A stretch of 64,000 bases of DNA. Source: Telmatactis stephensoni. Taxonomy: Eukaryota; Cnidaria; Anthozoa; Actiniaria; Isophelliidae. The DNA is taken from NCBI GenBank assembly GCA_029948255.1, contig JALIZF010001823.1, forward strand, positions 1 through 64,000, read 5' to 3'. This document shows, in pieces, positions 13,284 to 25,200 of this stretch (position 1 is its first letter; the number at the start of each line of letters is the position of its first letter). Under the pieces are notes generated by a model, which was not told where the DNA came from, did not search any database, and saw only the letters and a program-made list of their open reading frames with translations. Made by a program: the position numbers and the translations under genes.

Positions 13284-16200
13284 CTGCAGGAACAGGATGA
13301 CCAAAACATTACAACATTAGTCAGATTCTTTTTGCTAAATTTGTGGTCGTGCCCCTATGCTATGGTCTTCTACCCCTTTATACCCATATATGTACCCTCA
13401 AAAATACAAAATAAAGAATGAGAAACAGGTGAATAGAGACAGCTTGTTAGTAAGTAAACCAGGATCTATATTTCAGTGAGAATCTCTAGAACTGCAGACA
13501 GAGTCTGCCTCATTATGCGACACATGGATGATTTAACAATATGAAGCATGCCATCTGAATCACCCACCAACTCTAATAGAATTAGGTCTACCACATTACT
13601 GGATCAGCATTAATGGAACTGACCTTACTGTAATAATTATTTAGTTCATTCTACAATCTAGTCAATTCATATGGACATATGAGGTCCATTCAGTATGGTG
13701 AAAATCCTAAGAAAGAGTGCTTTATAGGCTTGATATACCATCTCTTCAATATTGATACCATTTTAGACTATTTTGGGAAAAAGCCCCTCAAGCCATTTTT
13801 TCAGATGCCTCTTCAGTTAGGTTATCTCAGGAGACTTACAATGACAAGAGTTGAGTAGCGTCAAGTGCAAGCAAAGTTCACCTCAAGCAAAGTTCACCTC
13901 AATGCATATAACCACCAATCGCCCAAACAATAATTAGCTAACATGTTAAGATATACCATAGTGCATTGCTATCAATGTCACACCACAAATCTGTCATAAA
14001 TAGGCTAGTAAATCACACAGTTAACATGGGGTGACTTAATAAAACTTTTACACATGAATATTACAAGTGTGGCTACAAATTGCATGTGTAAAATGTGTAT
14101 TAAAGTCAACCCAGGTCACTTTACATGGATATTAATAAAACAGATACAAATTTGCTACCTGAGTTTGTTGAGGAAACATCTGTAGGCCTGCTACAAGTGG
14201 AACTAAAAAGAGAAACAAATTCTGAATGACTAAAAACAAACCCTGCACTGTTCAAGTGGTTGGTAAGTTTAACCTTATTATTTTTAACTCATTAATAAGC
14301 TATCAATCCCTGCATGCATTCATTTGTTAGTTCATTCATTCATTTGTTCATCCATTCGTTCTGTTCATTCATTCATCTGTTCATTCATTCATCTGTTCAA
14401 TCATTCATTTGTTCATTCATTCATCTGTTCAATCATTCATTTGTTCACTCATTCATTTGTTCATTCATTTGATCATTCCTTCAATTGTCCATTAATTCAT
14501 TTGTTCATTCATTCATTTGTTCACTCATTCATTTGTTCATTCATTCAATTGTTCATTCATTCATTTGTTCATTCATTCATTTGTTCATTCATTCATTTGT
14601 TCACTCATTCATTTGTTTACTCAATCATTTGTTCATTCATTCAATTGTTCATTTATTCATTCATTTGTTTGTTCACTCAGTCATTCAGTCAATCATAAAT
14701 TCAGTCAGTTATTCAGTCTGTCAGTCAGAGATTGATTACGTTATCAGTCAATCCAATCGTCCATCCAATCAGTAATATATTCATCCATACATACCAGTTG
14801 GTAACCCAGGGAATTGCATTGCAAGACCTTGTGGAAATGAAGGAGCTGGAAACCCAGACATTAATATCGGCACCTCCATGGTGGCTGCTTGTTTCCGTAA
14901 TGGTTCCCCAGGTGACTAGAACACATTGAAAATTTAAATGAGCAACAATGAATATACATGAATACCACATTAAAAAGAGAAATTCTGGTGTTGTAAATAA
15001 AGTTGCTCTGTCATTTTTGTATCCAAATTAACACAAAAGGATATTTACATCAAAAGAAGAATTATTAATTACTGATCAATTCTAGACATGCTGTAATACT
15101 ATACATATTAATGTGATAAGTATTATCTATTTATACACAGTTATAATCAATTGTACAGCTTTGCAAAGCAAGCAGTTGCAAGCTAGCTAGGATATTGAGG
15201 GTCAATTTAAGCAACATAAAGAATTACTGAAACATTGAGACTATGGAACCATACACAGACAGCTAATATTAAGCAGAATATAGTAGGAGGTGAACGAGTG
15301 TCTAAATAAAGCCACAATACATGAAGGAGAGGGGTGAGGGTGCGACAAACAAGATATTTTATTACAGGGTGTGTCATCCACAAAGACACTAATATAAGAT
15401 CCAGAATTTTGACATCCTGGATGACCAAAAGGCATCTCCTTCACCCTTTCTAGCCTTTCAATAAACTAATGACTGAATATGTGGGTGGGTGTGGCCTTGT
15501 TTTCAAACACTCAGTCCAAGCCCTGGATTCTATACCAGCTCTGAAATAGCTTCATGAACCCTCTTGCGGGAGCCTTCCTGCTAAGATGTGAGCAAGAGCA
15601 CATGGAGAGAGTGCAGGCAGCATTGGCGATGAAGAAAGCAGCAGCACCATGAAAGAAAGGTCAAAATGCCCAGTCAATGCAAAGCATATATTGCAGTAAA
15701 CCTTCTCTAAGTGCTCTAGCTAAGAAGAACCTTCTCTAAGATGAACAACGACAGGACTTAGCTGTCTTATTAGCTCATCTGAGAGAGTTGTCATCTTCTT
15801 AGCTGTCATCTTAGAGAGGTTTTTTGCTTTATTGAGAGCTAGTTACAATAGATGCCTCTCTAAGATATAAAGACTGGCAGGACCAGCACTATCTGTCCAT
15901 CTTAGAGAGTTGTCTGTTTTTATTGAGAGATGATTACAATAAATACTCTCTAAAATGAACACTCACAGGACCAATACTAGCTCTCCATCTTAGAGAGGTG
16001 TGCCTGTTTTATAGAGAGCTAGTTACAATAAATACTCTCTAAGATGAACACAATAAAATGTATATTGATTTCATACATCCTTTGTACTCAATGCTTAACA
16101 TTTAATCTTGGTAACAAGTTATCATTTTACCCAAAAAGATATAATGAGCTGAAATAGAGAGGGCAAAAGTGAACAATTTCACTATAAAACAGCAATGTTC

Positions 16201-19200
16201 ATTCTAGAATGTATGGTTGGAGTCTAACAAGTTCCTATATGAATGAAATTTGAAGACAGTTGGCAATAAACAGAAACATGTTCCCTTTGAAATCTTTCAT
16301 TGATTTTATATCATTTGTATCATCTCCCTTTTTTTCAATTCACAAGTTTTTTGTTTATATAACAGGTGCATCAAGTAAGTGAAAGTCAATAAAAATGGAA
16401 TGTGCAAATTGAGCAAAAAATTCAAGCTAGAATGAATACGGAGTCGCTCTCATGAAGGAATGATAAGACTTTGAATACAAATAATATGCAACTGCTGTCA
16501 TTGTTCTTCCAAATCTCATGGTTGGAATTTTCACTGACATCTGGTATCTTAAGCACCAGCTTAACGTTCATCAGACAAATTATTGTTTGTCCATCAATGA
16601 GGACTTTTGTCTTTATGCACTTGAATGACAAGTACTCCTACTACAAAATTGAGATTTGCTATGATAAATCCTCTGGAGAACTCAAGAATTTCCTTGTAGT
16701 TGATATTAAGGTTTTACTGAGAAGATTTATGGAAAAAAAATATATTATTGTAAGTGTAAAAACCATACCATTGGTAATGAAATTTGTTGTTGCTGTGCTG
16801 CTTTTACTTTTCCTTGCAAATGAGATGGAGGATGAAAGTATTTGCAAGTTTCTCGTTGACATTTCCCCTTAATAAAGTCCATACAAACTGTTACCATACC
16901 ATCTGAGGTGTCTATACTGGTATGTCGTGGAGGATGTGCATATCGGCATTCAGACTCATCTCTGGAACAAGCCCCTCGTTGATACTCACGACATACCTAA
17001 AGCATAATCATGGCAACAAATAAGTTTTTAAAACTAATGGACTTTTTATTTTGGATTTACTGTAGTTTTTGGTATTCTGCGAACTCTGACCTTCAAACAG
17101 TCTGTTGGAATTTGGTTTTTCACTTCCGCTCACCTCAACAAAACATTGAAAAATCAAATGACCAAATATGATCTTTAGAGAGTATATATGAGCTATACTA
17201 TCATTTTGGTATTAATAGTTCTTTGTGTATTAGTGATCTTTACTTTTGATTGACAGAAGCAAAACTGCAAATTAGCGATGGGCGTTTGAAAGTCAGAGTT
17301 TGTAGAATACTGAAAACTGCAGTAATTTTATCATAGCAATAAGTGTTTACTACTTGATATACCTCTAATTTATCGGATTTATCTAATCGTCTAGGTGTCC
17401 CAGGTAGTCCAGCAGGGTCGGATAAGAAAGCGACAGGCTGCTGTATTAAGGTACCATTAGTTGACACTGTAGGCCAAGTGGGTAACTAGAATGAAAGACA
17501 AACTTTTAAAAAACTTAACAGTGATTACCACAAATTAGGGAGCTTAAGCAGGAGATGTTTTTGTCAACATGGACGTCATATGCGTGTTTTCGTTTATCCG
17601 TTTGCCGTTATAGATGAGGTTGCTGTTCTTGGTAGAAGATGAAAAAGCCTTAACTGACCTTCTGCTTAACGAAAACGGACACATCATCTATGATGGCAAA
17701 CAGATGAAGAAGAACGCACACTGTGGTGGCGTCCGCGTTGACAAAAACGTCTCCTGCTTAAGCTCCTTAATATTATTAATTAGAGTGACAGCAAATGCCA
17801 CATGACATGAAAGATGCATGCACTGACAAATTTTGTTTGCATTAACAGATAGACCCCTCTATAACAGACAGACGAGTACGATCTATAAGAGACACATCTG
17901 CAGCAGACACACACACCTCTATAACAGACACCTCTATAAAAGACACCTCTATTACAGACACCTTTATAACAGACACCTCTTTAGCAGACTGACACCTTTA
18001 TAGCACTGGACCAGCAATTCAAAGGTCATGGGTTCAATCCTAGCTGGGGGGTTGTATTTTTTCGAGTCTTTATTTCACACTCGAAGAAGCATACATTTAT
18101 TACTAACATCTTTCCAAGTGACAATTCCATTCATAAACCTTTATAACAGCCAGACACGTATATAACAGAATGTTTCTACCTGATCACAACCAAACTGAGT
18201 TGAACTCAGCTTTTTTGTGTACTTATAAACTCTAAGGCGAATACCATTTTTCTGTAAACAAGGTTATTAGTCAACTATGTTGAAGTAACAAATCCAAACA
18301 AGTTTTCAATCAACTGTTTGATTGGATAATATTTGGAGCTAAGGATCAATGGAATTTAGCATTCATGGTCTTGATCAAAATCCTTTCTGTGAATTTTGAT
18401 ATTACGGATCCAAAAGGACATATCAGTAGCAAGTGAACTAGCTAGTAATTTAAAATAAGTGAATGGATGGGATTTTTGAGCTTCATGTTGTTTTTCTCTT
18501 TAACAAACATGTTTCGACGGTGTCGACTGTCAGCTTCGTCAGTGTGATAGATATGGTGATATTATGGAATATAATACAATTTTTGAACCAATGTCTAAAG
18601 GTCAATTACCTAGAGTGAATGTATATCTTAATCCAATGAATCAAACAAAACATGTTTACAAGACAAGTTTGAAACATTTAATAAACAGTATATTAAATTT
18701 CTCATAACATCCTCTTTAAAATTGCTGAGGGGTTTAACGAAGCTATGTTTTGACCAAAAGAAGCTGAAGATTTGCTGTGTATTAAAAAATGCAATTATAA
18801 TATTTACTTCAAATCTGAAAGTAATATGGTAACTTGTAATCTACAAATCAGTGCATCCTTGCACCTTGGCACTAAAAACCTTTTTCAAAAACAATGCGCA
18901 AGATCATCAACAAGCATCTCTTACCCTAATGTAAATATCATGTCAGATATTTTCACGGCATCACTTTCTATATTTAAGCTCAAATGCACTTTCTGATAAT
19001 TTTTTTCGGTTTGCTTATTGCTCTCAAAACTAAAGACAAACGTCCATTCTAAATGGATAAGCAAACAAGGTACACTAAACACCCAGAAAGATATCAAATC
19101 TTGACAATTTCCTAAATTTTATTTGAATATTTCTTATCAAGATGTCAATCGTTACAATTTCTAATGAAAATAATTGCTTGTGATACCTTAAAAAGAATCA

Positions 19201-22200
19201 TTTGTGAGATATGAATTTTTTCTTGGAGGAAGAATACTTTTAGCAATAAAGTAAAATAATGTGGCTATTTTCACAATGACATTTTAAGAATGTCTTCGCA
19301 GTAATGATATACGATGTATTGTGTCTACTAAGATGGCTTTAAAAGCAATTTTGTAAGGATTTTTATTTGCATAAATATAAAAATAATTACAATATGCACA
19401 AGAGTTGCATTCAACCTCAAAATCACAATATTTCTATAGTCCTGATTTTTAAAAAGACAATTCGCTTGATATTTTGATTTGTTTAGACTGTCTAATTAGG
19501 TACACGCCAATACAAGCCCTAGGGAATTTGAAGAGCTTTAAAATCAATTTTATTTTTTTGCAGACAGCCAATGCAAAATTTGGAGTAAATAGATCAATAA
19601 CGTATCAGTTAAATTCCAAATACATGCTACAACTGCAGTGAATGTTTAAGGACCATGCAAATCATGTTTCGAACTGAAATGTTTGGTGGCTAGACAGCCT
19701 TAAGGACATAAATGCAACGACAGATATATGTAACAATAGTGTCTGCAAATATACAAAGCATTTGTGCAGGTGCTATAACTTGACGTCTGCAAAATTCTAG
19801 AAAAATCTAAGGTGAAAAAACATATTTATAATCACCCCCCCAAAAAAAGGTTAAAAAAAAGCACAGAATTAATATTCCCAGAATAATAGGAAATGACAAT
19901 ATTGCACAATACTAAAGGTGTCTGAATTTCTTTGACGTAGAAGTCAGAGGACAAGAACTTTAAGGAAAAAAAGATGCAACTCGTTAAGGGACTTGTGTCG
20001 AGTGCACTGAGGTAATAACTTGGAGGTATCAGACACTACATCAGCTGGAAGGGGTTTACGTAGGGGGGATACAAGAAGAGATCATACAACTAAAAATATG
20101 TGTTTTCCCAGTATCGGGCTCTTTTTTTACACCTAGATGAGGTTAATTTACAGAAAAAACTGTGATTCAAGTATTGGGTGCAAATATAATTTATGAGGTG
20201 CATTTAGTGTCTCAAGGAAACACAGGGTGGTCCACGAAACAATAACATCAACAGAAAAGACCATGAAATATCCGTAGGACTCCAATGAAGCATCGTAGAA
20301 CTTCTAGTAGTACCTCAGCCTAAAATAAATCAGCATTACTGCACAAGATCTAGATCAATCTTGGAATTTTATTTCTAGTTTAGCACACATAACATCCATA
20401 TTTTCAAATGTCTTTGATGATTCCCTCTTTTCTATAATGAACCCCCTTTGGTTAGCTTCCTGCTGGGAAAAAAAATTGTGTTCATAAAGCAGGTCAACTG
20501 TAGAGTGCCTTAACACATGTTTAAGCCCATGCTCTGTGTTCAAAGTCCAAAGTCCATAACTCCTGCTCATTTCTAGCACAAAACTCAAGGTCTTTAAAAA
20601 AAGAAAGTAAAACTAGCCTGGTAATTATACAAAGCAAAAGCCTAGAGCTGATGATTAATTATTCAAGAGAGTTGCCACAAACTTTGCTTGAAGCTTAATT
20701 CCCACTGAGAAATCCATACTCTAGGGGGTAAGTTCCTTGGTAATCTTTTTGTGTGAAAATAAATTTTTCAAGATTTTACCTGCATATGTCTCTCTTTTTG
20801 TGTGTGTGTGTAAAACTGGACAGACTACACTTTCTAATACATGTAAATATAATTTGCAAATATTCTTACTAATACCTAGTCTGTAATAATTGCCCAGAAT
20901 AAGCAACCAGTAGGTTCAAAATAACATGTTTACTTTGGTGAAATAACAAGAAAAATGCCAATAGGAAATGCACTTAAAATGTACAAAAGAAAAAAAATTG
21001 CTTGCAAAGAAAAAATAAAAGAGCTTTTGAAAAAATATAAAAATTAATGTAAATAATTTTTTCTTGATTTTGGGAAAACTGCGAGGAATATACTAAAAAA
21101 TAAAAAAAATGGAATTTCCCAAGGTCACAAAGTTCAAATCTGGATGTGTTAGGTACATGTAAATATATCCTACTGGTTGATGGTATTTTTATAATGTGCT
21201 TGATTGACACCTCTAATTTCTGTTATTTATCTTGTTTTGGTTGTCTCCTTGTATGTTTTTAATTGCACATAAAATGCAATTGCAACATAAGACAACTAAA
21301 ATTAAATCTTACAAAATACCAGACATCTATTGCAAAAAAAAAATCATAATTTTTTTACTATTTTCTAAATGCATGTATAGCCTATGCTCAGGTTGTGTCT
21401 AAGATTGCTTAGGTCTACAGATGTTATCAGACAGAAAAGTAGAAGCTTCCAATGAAATATTAATAAGAGTAAAATATTAGTATATAACATAAAGCTCTGG
21501 GTAGAAAGCTCACTTTATAAATATGCAGATGAAAATGGCAAGCCAAATGGACAAGGCATTTACAAATTGAAAACTTTGAGATAAGAGCTTATTGGTATAT
21601 ATACGTACTATTTAGGAGTTTACAATCAGACATGGAAAATACAGTTAGATTTAACCACACAAAAGTGCAGAGTAGTAGTACAAATAAAATATGAAAACAC
21701 TATTTAAATGCAAACTGAATTACTCTAGTTATAATAAATCAGTAGCGTTTGAGATAAATCAGATAACAGAGCACTGTGCATAGCAGTATTCATAAAAGTC
21801 ATCACACATACATGTATAAAGAACCATTTTGTCACAGTAGGAATTGCTTTATAATGGAGAATAAAATCCTTCGCTTTAATACAGGGAGTTTAGCACATTT
21901 ACTGATATTTGTTCACTCTTCCAAACAGTTGTCACACACATGTCAACAAACATTTTTGCATGGTAGGAATTGCTTTATAATATAAGGAAAAATTCCTAGT
22001 ATTAATGCATGGACTTCAGTTGATTTGCTGACATTTATTCTGTGTTCCAAACAGTGTTCCATACAGTCGTCACACATAAAAACAAATATTTTTGCACAGT
22101 ACGAATTCCTTGATACTGGGAGGAATATTCTTAGGTTTAATGCAAGTATGTAGTTTAGTGCATTTATTGACGTTTGTTGATACAGCACTTGCTAGTCATA

Positions 22201-25200
22201 TATGTGAGTTGGCACACTTGACAGTCAAACCCTAATTAATGCTACATCACTAGTATTCCAAAAATTTGATCCTCTTTCTGTAAACCACACATTCCTTGCT
22301 GCCAAAGCTCCCCACATTCTCAATTTCTCCAAATGAGTGAGAATTCAGTAACTCAGGCACTTATTAAGGGTCTCTCTCTTATTGTTAGTTTAACATCGTT
22401 TGACAACATGGATAGAATAAATCAAAACTTAAAGAAACCCTGAATTCATAAATACAGTCAAACCTTGTGGAACAACCACCCTTAGAGAATATGCAAGTAA
22501 TCTTTTCATAGGGGCTAGCTGAGACTTGATTTGGACAACTCGGCTGGCACAGCAGTGTTCCACTTGCCTCACTGCTGTGGTCCAGGCTGAAGTCCAAGCT
22601 TGGGTGCTGGATCATATGTGAGTTAAATTAGGTTGTTATCATGCCACAAGGGTTTTCTATTTGGTTCCTCCAACCAGTTTTCTCCCTCCATTAAAACTTA
22701 AAACAAAAACTTTTTCAATCTTGAGCTGTGCTCTGTTGCCAGACAATGGGGTTGTATGACAGCAGGCTTGTGCAGGCCATTAGCAGGTCTTCAGTCTGGT
22801 AATATTGAGCTAACCTCACCACTCAACCATTACACACTACAATATAGAAGATTAGCTCTCCTCAAAGAATTTATTTAATTTGTAACTGGCAAGTCACTAT
22901 GGGTGGCTGCTCAATAAGAGTTTACTGCAATTGAACTAACAATTTCTTTCTCAAAAATCAAAACACACACACAGAGTTGAAACGCCCCTTTCTTGTTATT
23001 CTATGAGATAAAGATTACAAACTCACCAGTGCAGGGTTAGCCAACATCTGTTGTTGCATTAGTTGCTGTTGCATAGCCATTTGCTGTTGCTGATGCTGTA
23101 GCATTCTACCGTTTGTTTCGAGCTGTGTTTTTAAATGTTTTGGTGGATGTAAATATTTACACTTCTCTCTTTGGCATCGTTCCTGGAAAATGTAGACAAT
23201 AGGACCAATTAATGCAAGAAAACTATGATAATTCACACTTGAATATAATGCTTCACCTTTGGTACACTGTGAGCTATATATAGAAGCTCTTTGGGTTAGA
23301 GTTCTTGCCTACTTTGTTAATACTATCAAAAATATAAATACTCATTCTTTCTTCTCAGAAATGAACTGGATATTTATTGTAGTTACTAAAAAGTATTTCT
23401 GAATCGTTACCCAGAACTGTCAGAATTTCCTAGGAGCTGAATCAACTTTGAATAACTTCTAAAATTAAACAGCTTAAAGATTTTTTGGTGTTTCCGCTTG
23501 CACAGGTCAACAAAAATGAGTTCATTCCTGATATTATGACAGCTCTGAAACCCTTGGGTGCTTCGCTTATATAAACTATAAGAAATAACCAAACTTTTCA
23601 ACAAAAAATTGAAATTAAGAAACAAAAATAGTGAATATGAATATTTTCCTTAATTTGAAAAGGACTATGATTAATTTTGATAATCTCTTGAAGAAGAATA
23701 AAAAAGATTAAGGCAGCCCTGCAGGGCTTTGGTGGTAAAACAGCTTGCTTGGCTGGTTGCTAAGCTCACAAAAGAATAGAAAACAAAGATATTTGTTTCA
23801 ATCAGAATAAAAAATTACCTTCCCAATAGGGATCACATGTAAAAAAAATCTTAAAATGGAACTTAAGAAAAATATTAATATCAATATTACCAAGGTAAAA
23901 TTTTTGATTTTTTTTTCAGGAACTGAAATTGCCTTGCATGCTGTATGAAATGGACAGTACACCATCAAATGCCAAGGTTAAAATAATTGAAGACAAAAAA
24001 ATAGTCTATTCTTAATCACATATTACCTCTCACATAGCATATTTCATTTCTGTTCAAATTGCAAATAACACTGATCATAAAATATTGCCAGCTGGCCAGC
24101 AACGTTATACTCTTAGTAACTTCAGTTACTATTAAAAATAGGGTACATACACAGCATGACAATTTACTGAAAGTAGATCATAGTTTAAATCACTGTGCTA
24201 CAACAGAGACAAGCTCTGCACAAACTCGTCAATTGCTAATATAATAAAGACTATTTGTGAAAGCTTTGAGATGGTCTCCCTTGTTGACATACATACACAT
24301 AAATATGTTTGAGAATCCTAAAATGAAAATATGATAAACAAAAATTACTTTATAGGATTTCCAATTAGTAATGACAGGTAGAAATAAACAGTTTAAGGTT
24401 AAACCTAGTCTTATAAATTACCAATCAACCCAAGAGTCACATGCTTTAGAAAATGAAGTTTTACCTTAGTTTTGAGTACTCTGTCAATAAGAATAAATCA
24501 CTCAGTGTAAAGAAGTCACCTCTAATTATATAGATATTGTTCTAACTTGTGATTACCTCTAGCACCTGCACTTACACAAGAGTTAGTGTGTTGGTACCAA
24601 CTTCAGACCTCTGGAGTTAATTTAAATACAATGAAGAATTCTTGAAATAATTGCACACATTGTTGAATGGTTGAAAACATGGGGAAGTGGCCAATGGAGT
24701 AATTCTCTGGTTAGGATTTATTAGAAGGTGATAATTAGAAAGCACACCAATTGTAAAGAGATTTCTGATTCAACCAAAAAATAATGAAGGCCAAGGATAG
24801 GAAATTAAATACTAAGAATAAAGTTTACACATGTATGTTTGTAACATCATAATTTGTAGTCATTATTCCCCCAAGTGTATAACTTTTAAAAGTAGTTCAA
24901 ACTGTCTAATTTCTACAATGGTCCTGAATTTGCTTTTGATTTGATGTTAAACAAAGAACAAAGGAATCAAATGGATGAATAACATAGCAGGTTCCATTCA
25001 CTGACAATACTGGACACCAACTCAAAACATCCTCTATAGCATTCCTGAGCACTGGTGTCACAAAGAATTCCTAAAACAAAGACAAGACTTTACACCAGAT
25101 GGCATTACTTTTGTAATATGTTTAGAAATTTCACCAATTTATGCAGTGTACCAAAAATTTTGGATTGTTGAAACAAAGGCAAGGTCTATGGCATGTGCCT

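Larger units (their letters stand above)
17486..23026 (-). other. MBNL intron 2, no other gene
   Basis: 5.5 kb. Identifiable contents are the TATAACAGACAC repeats (17847-18003), a SINE fragment (18001-18125) and a three-copy tandem (21780-22195). The rest is unique AT-rich sequence. Confidence 0.6.

Noticed and set aside
14324..14775. Long open frames rich in Ser-Phe-Ile-His
   Set aside because: They are translations of the TTCA tetranucleotide array in all frames. No start context, splice sites or homology.
18505..18545. Hammerhead-like core (CTGACGA ... CGAAAC) on the minus strand
   Set aside because: The two core boxes are present, but the segment between them does not form a credible stem II, and stems I and III are not evident. 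The surrounding words may instead be a Penelope-type remnant, which I could not support.
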